A stretch of DNA of 64,000 nt from UBA4582 sp013204195 (lineage in GTDB: Bacteria > Pseudomonadota > Gammaproteobacteria > Pseudomonadales > Azotimanducaceae). Location of the stretch: positions 41,147-105,146 of the forward strand of contig CAWUUH010000003.1 of NCBI GenBank assembly GCA_963925735.1, written 5' to 3'. The notes below the pieces were generated by a model. That model had not been told where the DNA came from. It ran no database searches and was given only the letters and a program-made list of their open reading frames with translations. A program made the position numbers and the translations under genes. Below are positions 32,885-42,316 of the stretch, piece by piece. The number at the start of each line of letters is the position of its first letter. Position 1 is the first letter of the stretch.

Positions 32885-34663
32885 TTAGCCGGCGGTCAAA
32901 TAATCGTCGAGGCAAATATCATCCAGCTGATCTGACTCTAGATACTGGAACGCATAATCACGATACACGCCGCTTTCGAGAAACAGCCTGAACAACTCGG
33001 CATCAAGATGCTGGTCATCAACCATGCGCGCCATAATATGGATGCTCTCGCTTAATGTTTTGGCTTTCTTATACGGCCGGTCAGCGGCGGTTAACGCCTC
33101 AAAAACATCCGCGATGGCCATAATTCTCGCCGGCACAGACATCTCAGTGCCCTTAAGTTTTTTCGGATAACCGGTACCATCCATTTTTTCGTGATGACCA
33201 CCGGCAATCTCTGGCACACGCTCCATATGCTGGGGAAAAGGCAGATTTTCAAGCATGACAATAGTCTGAACAATGTGGTCATTGATTTTGAAACGCTCTT
33301 CCGTCGTCAGGGTGCCGCGGACGATACTCAAGTTATACACTTCACCCAGGTTGTATTTGTGCGGCGGCACCTCCACCTGAAACCCATAGGGGTTAAGCGG
33401 ATCGGCGGAATGGACCAAGGTATCGTGAGCGATGATATGATCAGGTCGGTCTGCTAGTAGCGCCTCTTTAACCGGAAGGCGTGGTTCAGGCTGCCATGAT
33501 TTACGGTTCAATTCCTCATGGGCTATGCCCAGCCGATCGCTCAAGGTACGAGTCCATTGGATACCAGAAATGTCTTGCAGTCGCTGAATCCGATCTTCAC
33601 CCATAGATTCGCTGCCACGATTACACTCAGCGACAAACTCAAAGTCATTATCAAGAGCACGCAAACGTTCATCTAACATTTGTTTCAGTTCCGCACCATT
33701 ACTCGCACCATTCAACATTTTCTGCTGGTATTCAATCACAGCCTCGCATTTCACGACTTCAAAACGCATGCGTATTTCATGCAACCGGTCGGTGATGGTT
33801 TCCAACTTGGTGGCTTTATCGACAACGTATTCCGGGGTTGTCACCTTGCCGCAGTCATGCAACCAGGCCGCGATATGCAGTTCATACCACTGCTCTTCGT
33901 TTAATGAGAAATCTGCAAAGGGTCCTTTGTCTGAATCGCAAGCCGCTTGCGTCAACATCTCCGTCAACTGCGGAACACGCTGGCAGTGACCACCAGTGTA
34001 AGGTGATTTAGCGTCAACCGTCCCCGCCATCAGTCTGACGAACGAGTCGAGCAAGTTTTTTTGGGATTCAATTAAATTCTGATTTTCCAGTGCTACGGCG
34101 GCTTGGGAAGCCAACGCCTCAACCAGCGGCTCAATGTCACGACCGAAAGGCACAACCTGACCGGTCTTGGGTTCCAAAGAGTTAATGAGTTGCAATACAC
34201 CGATAACATAGTCCTGGCTGTTCTTTAGTGGAATCGTCAAAAACGATTCAGAGCGATAGCCGGTTATCGCATCAAACTGCTTGGTGCCAGTGAAGTTAAA
34301 CGCAGCAGAGTCGTAGGCATCAACGATATTGATAGTTTCACCGGTAAGGGCCGCCTCGCTTACAATATTACTGTGGTTCTCGACACGCTGACCCGTAGCG
34401 TCTAGGTGATACATCTCTACCGGAGACATGGAAATGGGCACGCCGGTTGTGCCACCCTCGGCGAACCCTAATGAATCGGTTCTGACGATAACGAACTCAA
34501 GTTGGTCCTGCTGCGTCCGAATATACAAACTCCCCGCATCTGCACGCCCCATACTCTTGGCTTCCAGGAGAATAGTTTCCATCAACCGAGCAGGATTTTT
34601 CTCAGCAGAGAGCGCAATACCGATATCGATCAATCGCTTGAACGAGGCCTGTTCAGCGCTCAT
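32885..34663 (-). CDS. GAF domain - HD-GYP cyclic-di-GMP phosphodiesterase with large insertion
   Basis: 592 aa, cytoplasmic. An N-terminal GAF sensor domain (about 10-195) is followed by an HD-GYP domain. The metal-binding pair His269-Asp270 (W-L-H-D-C-G-K) and the block H-H-E-K-M-D-G-T-G-Y-P ending at residue 500 are present, so c-di-GMP hydrolysis is likely. The two halves are about 227 residues apart, against about 60 in usual members; the extra 160 or so residues lie between the P-E-Y-V segment and L-T-T-E-E-R-F-K-I. The GAF domain resembles that of the GGDEF protein at 51935-53128. It is monocistronic. Confidence 0.88.
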   Translation of the reverse strand: MSAEQASFKRLIDIGIALSAEKNPARLMETILLEAKSMGRADAGSLYIRTQQDQLEFVIVRTDSLGFAEGGTTGVPISMSPVEMYHLDATGQRVENHSNIVSEAALTGETINIVDAYDSAAFNFTGTKQFDAITGYRSESFLTIPLKNSQDYVIGVLQLINSLEPKTGQVVPFGRDIEPLVEALASQAAVALENQNLIESQKNLLDSFVRLMAGTVDAKSPYTGGHCQRVPQLTEMLTQAACDSDKGPFADFSLNEEQWYELHIAAWLHDCGKVTTPEYVVDKATKLETITDRLHEIRMRFEVVKCEAVIEYQQKMLNGASNGAELKQMLDERLRALDNDFEFVAECNRGSESMGEDRIQRLQDISGIQWTRTLSDRLGIAHEELNRKSWQPEPRLPVKEALLADRPDHIIAHDTLVHSADPLNPYGFQVEVPPHKYNLGEVYNLSIVRGTLTTEERFKINDHIVQTIVMLENLPFPQHMERVPEIAGGHHEKMDGTGYPKKLKGTEMSVPARIMAIADVFEALTAADRPYKKAKTLSESIHIMARMVDDQHLDAELFRLFLESGVYRDYAFQYLESDQLDDICLDDYLTAG

Positions 34664-34780
34664 AGGTTGTTCTCCTGAGTATTCAAAATGCAGTCACTGT
34701 ACTGCAGTCTCGGCTGAGTCGAGCACACCAACCACCTCACTGGTTGAAGACTGTCGACCGCCGGCAAATACCCCACAAAC

Positions 34781-35677
34781 TTATTTTTTTGTCGGTCGCG
34801 GCCGAATCAGACATTCCTGAGTTGTCGACGCCACCAATCGACCAGTCTCTGTGTAAAAACTGCCCCGCACATAGCCACGGGCGCCACCGGCCCAGGTACT
34901 GACATTTTCATAAAGATGCCATTCGCTCATATCGATATGGTCATGAAACCAGATCGCGTGGTCCAGACTTGCGCCTTGCACCTGATCAAACCCGGCCTCC
35001 GCGTGGGGCCGCATCGTGGTGCCCATAAAACCCATATCTGATGCAAAGGCAAGCAACGCCCGCTGCATCACTGGGTCATCGCCCACCAGGCCCATCGCTT
35101 TGACCCAGACATGCTGGAACGGCGGATGTGCCTTTTGATCGAAAGGGTCGCTCCACTCGATGTGCCGAGTCTCGATAGGCCAACGCCAACGACCACCCAT
35201 GTTGTCCAACTCGGGCCGCAGCTTGCGCAGCGCATCCCAACGTTCTCGATCGCTCGGTATCCCCTCTGGGGTCGAGACAATGGGCATATCGGCCTGGTGC
35301 TCAAAGCCTTGCTCTGGCCCGTGGAACGACACTGCCATATTGAAGATGGCTTTGCCATTCTGGACCGCGACGACCCGCCGAGTGGTAAAGCTCTTACCAT
35401 CTCGAATCCGGTCGACCTCAAATAGAATCGGCATCTCAGCGTTGCCGGGACGCAAAAAATAACCATGTAATGAATGGGGCAAACGACCGGCGTCAACGGT
35501 ACGTGCAGCAGCCACCAGCGCTTGACCAAGAACCTGGCCGCCGAAAACAAAACCACCGCCCAAAGTTCGTCCGCGGAACAAATTCACCTCAATAGGCTCG
35601 AGCTCCAGCAAGGCAATCAGCGCCTCCAGGCTCATCGGTTGAACCACTTCTGCGGGTTCGGCTTGTCCTTTTTGCAT
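34781..35677 (-). CDS. tesB: acyl-CoA thioesterase II
   Basis: 298-aa double-hotdog thioesterase hydrolysing acyl-CoA to free acid and CoA. Typical blocks are the N-terminal L-F-R-G-R-T-L...V-F-G-G-Q-V-L-G-Q-A, S-L-H-G-Y-F-L-R-P-G, I-R-D-G-K-S-F-T-T-R-R-V, and the catalytic region S-L-D-H-A-I-W-F-H in the second hotdog. The ATG at 35677 is used; another at 35635 is possible. It stands alone between the HD-GYP gene and a divergent MBL hydrolase gene. Confidence 0.93.
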   Translation of the reverse strand: MQKGQAEPAEVVQPMSLEALIALLELEPIEVNLFRGRTLGGGFVFGGQVLGQALVAAARTVDAGRLPHSLHGYFLRPGNAEMPILFEVDRIRDGKSFTTRRVVAVQNGKAIFNMAVSFHGPEQGFEHQADMPIVSTPEGIPSDRERWDALRKLRPELDNMGGRWRWPIETRHIEWSDPFDQKAHPPFQHVWVKAMGLVGDDPVMQRALLAFASDMGFMGTTMRPHAEAGFDQVQGASLDHAIWFHDHIDMSEWHLYENVSTWAGGARGYVRGSFYTETGRLVASTTQECLIRPRPTKK

Positions 35678-35835
35678 ACATATCCAACGGAAAAAAAAGC
35701 CATAATAAAAGCTTTTCCAGCGCCTGTCATATCACCTTCATTCTGCTATGCTCGATATGAACCTCACAGTCGGTTGCTGGCCTCTGCCTGGCAGCGACGA
35801 AAAATATAGACAATGACTCATAAGTGACGCATGCC

Positions 35836-36747
35836 ATGGCCACCAAAATACCCTTTACCTATCAATACCCCTACGAGTACGCCCAACTGGAAGAGTTATC
35901 GCCACTGGTCCGCCGCGTCACGGCGCGCAATCCTAGCGGCTTTACGTTTCGCGGTACCGGCACCTATATCATCGGTCGCGGTAACGTCGCCGTGATTGAT
36001 CCCGGCCCCATGCTGGAGGAACATATCGAGGCGCTTAAGGCCTGCCTGCAGGGCGAAACTGTGACCCATATCCTGATTACTCACACCCACTTTGACCACT
36101 CTCCTGCCGCCGCACCTCTGAAAGCCTATTGGGGAACAAAAACCTATGGTTATGGCCCACACGGCGCCAGCAAGCGTGACCAGGGCGTCATGGTTGAGGA
36201 AGGCGGCGATATGGATTTCGTGCCAGACGTGGTCATCGGGCATGGTGATATCATCAAAGGTGACGGCTGGACCGTCGAGTGTGTCTACACGCCGGGGCAT
36301 ACTTCCAATCATGTGTGCTTTGCCCTGCTTGAGGAAAAAGCGCTGTTTACCGGCGACCATGTCATGGGCTGGTCAACCAGCGTCATCGGCCCACCTGATG
36401 GCGACATGACCCAGTATATGAACAGCCTGGAATTGCTTCTGACTCGCGATGACGAAATTTACTGGCCCACCCATGGCACGAGCATCAGCAATGTTAAAGA
36501 TTACGTCCGCGCCTTTATCGCCCACCGCTTAGAGCGGGAGCAGCAGATTCTCGATTGTGTGACGCAAGGCTACTCAAAAATTACCGATATGGTACCGGTG
36601 ATGTATACCGAGACAGACAAAAGCCTGTATGGCGCGGCGGCCCGATCAGTGCTCGCCGCCATGGCACGTCTGGTGGCGACGGGTCAGGTCATGAGTTCCG
36701 AGCCAGAATTGAGCCTGACTGCAGACTATCGCCTAGCGCAAGCCTGA
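35836..36747 (+). CDS. metallo-beta-lactamase-fold hydrolase (LACTB2-like)
   Basis: About 303 aa from the ATG at 35836 (an in-frame GTG lies at 35824). The zinc motif reads I-T-H-T-H-F-D-H-S, with further ligands in T-P-G-H-T-S-N-H, F-T-G-D-H-V-M-G-W and P-T-H-G. A C-terminal winged-helix-like segment (Q-Q-I-L-D-C-V...A-A-R-S-V-L-A-A-M-A-R-L) follows, as in LACTB2-type proteins, some of which are endoribonucleases and others thioester or lactone hydrolases. It is convergent with an acyl-CoA dehydrogenase operon. The substrate is not determined. Confidence 0.85.
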   Translation: MATKIPFTYQYPYEYAQLEELSPLVRRVTARNPSGFTFRGTGTYIIGRGNVAVIDPGPMLEEHIEALKACLQGETVTHILITHTHFDHSPAAAPLKAYWGTKTYGYGPHGASKRDQGVMVEEGGDMDFVPDVVIGHGDIIKGDGWTVECVYTPGHTSNHVCFALLEEKALFTGDHVMGWSTSVIGPPDGDMTQYMNSLELLLTRDDEIYWPTHGTSISNVKDYVRAFIAHRLEREQQILDCVTQGYSKITDMVPVMYTETDKSLYGAAARSVLAAMARLVATGQVMSSEPELSLTADYRLAQA

Positions 36748-36820
36748 TCCCTGCGCAGCTATTGCCGGCGGCGCATTCCCAGCAGTAAATTGCCGGCAGA
36801 CATAGCCTCCGGCAGTAGCA

Positions 36821-37864
36821 CTAACCCGCGTCAGTGATGGTTTTCCAGGTATTGTCGGCACCCTGGGCAACCACATAGCGACCGATTGACTGTTGCCAGT
36901 AATCCTCGTTACCGTATTCATCACGCCAGCACCACAATCGCCGAGTCCGCAAGTTCAAGCCGTGTTCCATGGTATAGCCCATCGCGCCGTGCACCTGATG
37001 AGCGATGTCAGTGGCCGAGCCAACGGCTTCACTAATACGCGCCTTGGCAATGGCAATGTCAAATTCATTTAGCGGCGCCAGGGCCTCGTTCAGGGACTCT
37101 GCTGCACGCTGGCAAGCCGCCACTTCTCCCGCCAGTATCGCAAGCTGCTGCTGAATCGCTTGGAACTGAGCAATGGGTCTACCAAACTGCTGACGCTCCA
37201 TTGCGTACTGTACCGATTGCTCAAGAATCGAGGTCATAGCTCCCGCCATCATCACCGACCGAGTCGCTGCACCCAGGCACCACAATTGATTCGAGAGATC
37301 CTCAGCACTGGCAAACACCGCGCTCGCGGGCAGCAGACAATTGATCGCGAAATCCGACTGGGGCTCCCCAGCCATCGTCTGAGTCACCTGTTGGCTGATC
37401 TCTGCCAGCGGCACAAGGCATAAATAAGATCCCGCCGCATCACTGCTGACGACGATCAACGTGCTGCACAGGTTCGCGAACGCCACATTCTCCGCATGTC
37501 CCTGCAGCCGATAGCCCGCACCTTCCTGGGTCAGCGTGAACCTTGAACCTGACACGGTGACGGGGCCCACTGGCATCTGCGCGCCAACAAGCTCACAGAG
37601 CCTCGCGGCGATAAAAGTCTCGGCCAAAGGCAATGGCGCGCCCACACTGGCCGCCTCGCGAATCATCAGCAGCGACGCGGCCAGCTCACCACCTGTACCC
37701 CCGCTGGCCTCACTGATTCCCGCGAGAGTCAGGCCATTGTCTTCGAGGGTTTGCCACAACCCTGCGGGCCAGACGCCAGCCTCGGCGGCGTCGACGGTGA
37801 CCTTGGCGCACTGGTCTTGCAAGATCCGTCGAATCGTATCCGTAATTAATTGTTGCTCATTCAT
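36821..37864 (-). CDS. acyl-CoA dehydrogenase, second subunit of a pair
   Basis: 347 aa from the ATG at 37864, chosen because AAGGAA lies 6 bases upstream and just past the stop of the partner gene. It has the acyl-CoA dehydrogenase fold, but the middle domain is divergent (no clear S-E-P-x-x-G-S-D block); the C-terminal Q-V-H-G-A-M-G-Y-T-M-E-H-G-L is recognisable. Divergent second copies directly after a canonical one are typical of heterotetrameric alpha2beta2 acyl-CoA dehydrogenases acting on steroid side chains or branched acyl-CoAs, where only one subunit type supplies the catalytic base. Confidence 0.85.
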   Translation of the reverse strand: MNEQQLITDTIRRILQDQCAKVTVDAAEAGVWPAGLWQTLEDNGLTLAGISEASGGTGGELAASLLMIREAASVGAPLPLAETFIAARLCELVGAQMPVGPVTVSGSRFTLTQEGAGYRLQGHAENVAFANLCSTLIVVSSDAAGSYLCLVPLAEISQQVTQTMAGEPQSDFAINCLLPASAVFASAEDLSNQLWCLGAATRSVMMAGAMTSILEQSVQYAMERQQFGRPIAQFQAIQQQLAILAGEVAACQRAAESLNEALAPLNEFDIAIAKARISEAVGSATDIAHQVHGAMGYTMEHGLNLRTRRLWCWRDEYGNEDYWQQSIGRYVVAQGADNTWKTITDAG

Positions 37865-37874
37865 CAGCCGTTCC

Positions 37875-39011
37875 TTATCGCAGACCGAGTCCGCGGGCAA
37901 TAACGCCGCGCAGAATTTCACGTGTACCACCGCGCAGGGTAAAAGACGGCGCGTGGAGAATGCATTGATGCAAGGTGTTCTGGAATCGTCGCGAGGTTTT
38001 GGCCGGCGCCAGCACTCGAATTAACTCTGGCACAAGGCGTTCATAGGTATTGCCCAGATCCTTAATCAACGCGGCCTCAGTAATGGGGGTCTTACCCGCC
38101 TCGAGCATACCCGCGACGGAAATCGACATTCTTCGCAGAGTCACCAAATTGGCCAATAAACGCCCAATCAAAGCCAATTGCGCCGGATTCGGGTTGTCAC
38201 CGACTTCTCGAATAAACTCGACCAAGACTCGGAATGCACTGAGAAAACGTTCGGGGCCGCTGCGCTCATAACCGAGTTCACTGACCACTTGTTCCCAACC
38301 ATTGCCCGGCGTACCGATAACGCTCGCATCTGGCACAAACACATCATCAAAAAACACGTGATTAAAGTCGCTGTCGCCCGCCAGGTTAAGGATGCCTTTG
38401 ACCGTGACATTCGGGTCGTGCAAATCAACGATAAACTGGCTCAAACCCGCATGGCGGTTAGTCGACTGAGCCTCGGTGCGCACCAGGGCGATCATGTAGT
38501 GGTTCATGTGCGCGCCACTTGACCAAATCTTGCTGCCATTGAGGAGCCAGCCGCCGTCGACCTTGACCGCACTGGTGCGCACAGAGGCTAAATCAGAACC
38601 CGTATCAGGCTCGCTCATGCCAATGGAAAAATAACATTCGCCGCGGACGATGCGCGGCAGATATTCAAGCCGCTGGGCTTCGGTGCCAAACTTGAGTAGT
38701 TGACCGCCGCTCTGCCGGTCAGCGATCCAGTGTGCGCCCACCGGCGCACCGGCGGCCAGCAGCTCTTCGGTGACCACATAGCGGTCTAAAAAGGAACGCT
38801 CGGCACCGCCATATTGTTTGGGCCAGGTCATGCCGATCCAGCCCCGCTGGCCTAAACGCTGACTAAATTCAACAGACTCACCCGCATTAAAGTCTGAGTT
38901 ACGCAAGTAGTCAGCCGCCAGTTCGCCTTCAACGAAGGCCCTGACCTCGGCCCTCAATGCGACACTGCTCTGCGGAAGCTTTACCGGTTCAAATTGCAGA
39001 CCCTGAAACAT
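37875..39011 (-). CDS. acyl-CoA dehydrogenase, first subunit of a pair
   Basis: 378-aa FAD-dependent dehydrogenase introducing an alpha-beta double bond into acyl-CoA. Canonical blocks are G-W-I-G-M-T-W-P-K-Q-Y-G-G, F-S-I-G-M-S-E-P-D-T-G-S-D-L-A-S-V-R-T, W-L-L-N-G-S-K-I-W-S-S-G-A-H and the C-terminal G-G-T-R-E-I-L-R-G. The partner gene starts 10 bp after its stop. The N-terminal W-P-K-Q-Y-G-G style is shared with FadE-type enzymes of steroid or branched-chain degradation. The actual substrate is not known. Confidence 0.9.
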   Translation of the reverse strand: MFQGLQFEPVKLPQSSVALRAEVRAFVEGELAADYLRNSDFNAGESVEFSQRLGQRGWIGMTWPKQYGGAERSFLDRYVVTEELLAAGAPVGAHWIADRQSGGQLLKFGTEAQRLEYLPRIVRGECYFSIGMSEPDTGSDLASVRTSAVKVDGGWLLNGSKIWSSGAHMNHYMIALVRTEAQSTNRHAGLSQFIVDLHDPNVTVKGILNLAGDSDFNHVFFDDVFVPDASVIGTPGNGWEQVVSELGYERSGPERFLSAFRVLVEFIREVGDNPNPAQLALIGRLLANLVTLRRMSISVAGMLEAGKTPITEAALIKDLGNTYERLVPELIRVLAPAKTSRRFQNTLHQCILHAPSFTLRGGTREILRGVIARGLGLR

Positions 39012-39105
39012 AGATCATACTCAGCTGAAAAATCAGAGGCTAAAGTAATGTCTTATGCCAAATAATGCAACGCGGGCAAGCCGAAAAAAACCATCTAATA
39101 ACCAT

Positions 39106-40149
39106 TCACTCGCTTAACTCGTCAGTTCCATAGGCTTCATGAAAGACATCCATCTCCGCGGCAACTTCAGCCACGTCTTCCTCGAATCGCGCCAGATGGA
39201 CCAACGCATCACCTTCATTCACCAGCGGGATTCTCGACTCGCCAATGACAATACCATCGAAAGGCGACACCAACCGCGCACTGAACCCGCTAAAGATATT
39301 CGTCGGATCAAACACCGTACCGATGAGATCACCCTTGTTGACTCGGTCTCCAAGACCCACTTTCGCCTGAAATGATCCGCTATCAGGTGCCCGCAACCAA
39401 CGGCTACTGCGCGCTATATAGGGTTCTGGTAAGGGCTTTTTACGCCGAGTCGCGGCGATCATCCCCAGGCCTCGCATGACATTCAGAATGCCGGCGACCC
39501 CGACCTTGATGGACACTTCGTCGTACCGCAGCGCTTCACCCGCCTCGTACAGCAATACTATGACATTGTTTTCGATCGCTACCTGACGCAGCGAACCATC
39601 CCGCTCATTGGCATTCAACAGCACGGGGACACCGAACGACGCTGCCAGCACCGCAGTCTGTTCGTCATCAAGATTGCCACGTATCTGCGGCAGGTTCGAT
39701 CGGTGCTGGGCACCGGTGTGCAGATCGATCCCATAGTCACATTTTTTAACCACCTGCTCTAAAAATATATGACACAAACGCGCTGTCAGTGAGCCTCGCT
39801 CTGATCCGGGAAACGACCGATTAAGATCACGACCATCGGGGGAGTAGCGGGAATGCTGAAGCATGCCAAAGCTATTAATCACCGGTACGCAGATCAAGCA
39901 GCCCTTCAACCGTTCGAATCGTCGATAGGTTAACAGCCGGCGGATAATTTCCACCCCGTTGAGTTCATCGCCATGAATCGCGGCGCTGATAAACAGCGTA
40001 GGACCAGGAACCCGACCGTTAACTACATGCACCGGCAGATGCATCGCGGTATTGGTGTAAAGGTTCGCGACTGGCAATTCCACCAGCTTCTTCTCACCGG
40101 GCCTCACCTGCGTCCCACCAATCTCAATTATTTTTTGTTTGCGTGTCAC
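39106..40149 (-). CDS. succinylglutamate desuccinylase / aspartoacylase family zinc hydrolase
   Basis: 347-aa M14-like zinc deacylase. The metal motif I-H-G-D-E (I-S-A-A-I-H-G-D-E-L-N-G) and the later D-L-H-T-G block supply zinc ligands, and D-L-N-R-S-F-P-G carries substrate-binding Arg/Asn. The GTG start is backed by AGGAAA about 8 bases upstream. A C-terminal beta-rich domain (G-D-R-V-N-K-G-D-L-I-G) resembles a biotinyl/lipoyl-like fold. Relatives often sit beside RimK ligases; none is present here, so the acyl-amino-acid substrate is open. Confidence 0.88.
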   Translation of the reverse strand: MTRKQKIIEIGGTQVRPGEKKLVELPVANLYTNTAMHLPVHVVNGRVPGPTLFISAAIHGDELNGVEIIRRLLTYRRFERLKGCLICVPVINSFGMLQHSRYSPDGRDLNRSFPGSERGSLTARLCHIFLEQVVKKCDYGIDLHTGAQHRSNLPQIRGNLDDEQTAVLAASFGVPVLLNANERDGSLRQVAIENNVIVLLYEAGEALRYDEVSIKVGVAGILNVMRGLGMIAATRRKKPLPEPYIARSSRWLRAPDSGSFQAKVGLGDRVNKGDLIGTVFDPTNIFSGFSARLVSPFDGIVIGESRIPLVNEGDALVHLARFEEDVAEVAAEMDVFHEAYGTDELSE

Positions 40150-40319
40150 GAAAGATTTTCCTGTCCATTGTCAACGAAGGTTGAGCGAACGCGGAATATA
40201 GCACTGGCAGGCTAGAAGTGGTGAACAGCTTTGACCGAAAAACCTAATATTGCGTTTTTCCAGGATCGCCACTATGTCGTGCGGCTTTCCTTACACAGCC
40301 GTTAAAAAAGCGGGACAAC

Positions 40320-41693
40320 CTAATCGGCAGTCGGAAAGTGCTTCTCGACTTCGTTCCAGTCCGAACTCCGCAGATGCAGATCACGTTGCGGATAGGGGAT
40401 TTCGATGCCGTGCGCCTTAAAGCTATCCCAGACACTAAGCAGAATTTCACTGTTTAAATTGGCTCTGCCATTCATAGGATCATCAATCCAGTAACGAATT
40501 TCCAGATCCACCGAACTATCGCCAAACCGTCGCAGCAGGCACACGGGCCCTGGTTCCTTGAGCACCCGCTTCGCGCCTCTGGCAGCCTCGACACAAAGCG
40601 CCATGGCTTGTTTCACATCCGACTTATAGTGCACGCCAATAGGCAGGCGAATGCGATACAGATTGTTGCTGTGTGACCAGTTCTCGACTCGATTGACGAT
40701 CAGGTCTTCGTTCGGGATCAAGTGCTCTATACCGTCTCGCGTGGTGACCGACACGTAACGCGCCCCGAGAGAGTCTACGCGCCCGTAGTAGTCGGCCACC
40801 GCAATCACATCACCTGGCTTAATCGACTTATCCATCAACAAGATAATGCCGCTGATCAGATTGGCAACGATCTTCTGCAACCCCAAACCAATACCGACAC
40901 CCACCGCACCGCCAATCACTGCAAACGCCGTCAGGTCTATACCCACGGCACTGATCGACGTGACCACAGCGATGAATATCACCGTGATCTTGAACAGCTT
41001 GGCGAACAGTTCTTGAACCGACGGTGTCAGGTCAGGGATCGCCTTAATCCGGTTTTCGAAGAAGGTCGCGAGCACATTAGAGACCCACAAAAGCACGCCA
41101 AGCGCGAACATGCCCTTGATGACCGTAAACAACGAAATACGAACCTGACCAAAATCGACGCCGATATAGTTCAGCAGATCGATTGATTGACCGAGCCAAC
41201 CCACGATATTCAATGCCGCCACTGTCCAAGCAATGACGGCCACCGCTCGACCCAGGAGCGGACTATAAATGAAGGTGGTAGCAATTCGAATAATGACCCA
41301 CGCAGACAGCAGACTGGCGGTCACCCGCATTAATCCTGGCTCAAAACCGAGTTGTTGGGCCAATCCGTTACACAGCCACTGTAACACTAGCCAATAAAGC
41401 GGGGCCAATACCACCACGACAGCAGACAGCAGTCGATACAGTGCTTGGTTATTCTGATGCACCTCAGCCTGGGCAAGCAGTTTCGGCCGGTGATAGCCCG
41501 CGGCCACTCGAGCCAGCAAGCCGACGAAAGCAACGATACCTAACTCGATTCCAGACTGAACACTGAACAGGTGTTCGATGAGCAGGTGCCACTCGGCAAT
41601 CGCGAAGTGGATGACAGGCAACTCTTGTAATTCGCTCATGGCGTGGGCTCGAGGCAAAATCAATAAGCAAAATAATAGCGCGGATGATAACAA
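40320..41693 (-). CDS. MscS-family mechanosensitive channel
   Basis: 457 aa. The TTG at 41693 gives a good signal peptide (A-L-L-F-C-L-L-I-L-P-R-A-H-A); the alternative ATG at 41639 would remove it. Several helices precede the pore helix A-V-I-G-G-A-V-G-V-G-I-G-L-G-L-Q-K-I-V-A-N-L-I-S-G, whose Gly/Ala packing is diagnostic of MscS, followed by the beta domain (D-K-S-I-K-P-G-D-V-I...G-R-V...I-P-N-E). Longer than E. coli MscS (286 aa), it belongs to the medium-sized YbdG/YnaI-like group. It releases solutes on hypo-osmotic shock. Confidence 0.9.
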   Translation of the reverse strand: MLSSALLFCLLILPRAHAMSELQELPVIHFAIAEWHLLIEHLFSVQSGIELGIVAFVGLLARVAAGYHRPKLLAQAEVHQNNQALYRLLSAVVVVLAPLYWLVLQWLCNGLAQQLGFEPGLMRVTASLLSAWVIIRIATTFIYSPLLGRAVAVIAWTVAALNIVGWLGQSIDLLNYIGVDFGQVRISLFTVIKGMFALGVLLWVSNVLATFFENRIKAIPDLTPSVQELFAKLFKITVIFIAVVTSISAVGIDLTAFAVIGGAVGVGIGLGLQKIVANLISGIILLMDKSIKPGDVIAVADYYGRVDSLGARYVSVTTRDGIEHLIPNEDLIVNRVENWSHSNNLYRIRLPIGVHYKSDVKQAMALCVEAARGAKRVLKEPGPVCLLRRFGDSSVDLEIRYWIDDPMNGRANLNSEILLSVWDSFKAHGIEIPYPQRDLHLRSSDWNEVEKHFPTAD

Positions 41694-41889
41694 CAGAGCC
41701 TATGCGACGCATCAACATATGAACACTCAAATGCTAAAACCATCGCGCTGACTCGCCCGATCGCGCAGAGACGACTGCCAGTCAGTATTTCACGTGAACT
41801 CGGTCACAACTTGGAACACCCAAACAGAAATCCACCACCGGGCGTTCTAAAGTCGCCTCAAGCACCAAACATTCATGTGAGGAGACGAC

Positions 41890-42216
41890 ATGACTGCCTT
41901 AATTTTTGCTCGTATTGCCATTTTATTCCTACTGTTTTTGGTCACGCTCGGCATCAATCTGGAGGACAATCTCATTGCCCGCCTGGGGTTTTCAAATAAC
42001 CTGGGCCTGATTCTCAGCGGCGCTGTCGCCTGCACGTTATGTGTTAAGGGTCGCACTACTATTATCATGGCGATGGTGATCATCTTGTCTTTGAATGCGA
42101 ATATGCCGGCGGACTTTAGCCTTAATTTTGGCTACGACCGCGACCTTTATGGCGGGTTTATGCTCGCATTGGTAATCCAACCCCTTTTGATCTGGGCCTT
42201 TGAGCTCCAGCCTTAA
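41890..42216 (+). CDS. small membrane protein of unknown function
   Basis: 108 aa with four hydrophobic stretches (about 6-20, 38-53, 57-68, 88-104), preceded by a clear GAGGAG ribosome site 6 bases before the ATG. The short polar loop N-A-N-M-P-A-D-F-S-L-N-F-G-Y-D-R-D-L-Y may face the periplasm. I do not recognise a family. It lies 100 bp upstream of soxC on the same strand. Confidence 0.65.
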   Translation: MTALIFARIAILFLLFLVTLGINLEDNLIARLGFSNNLGLILSGAVACTLCVKGRTTIIMAMVIILSLNANMPADFSLNFGYDRDLYGGFMLALVIQPLLIWAFELQP

Positions 42217-42316
42217 CGCCAGCGGACTATGTCAGCTGAAGTAAATAGCTTTGCTATCGATCAGCCACTGGTTTAGTTTCCCTACATAATAAAATACAGC
42301 AGGCGAGGCTCAGCGA

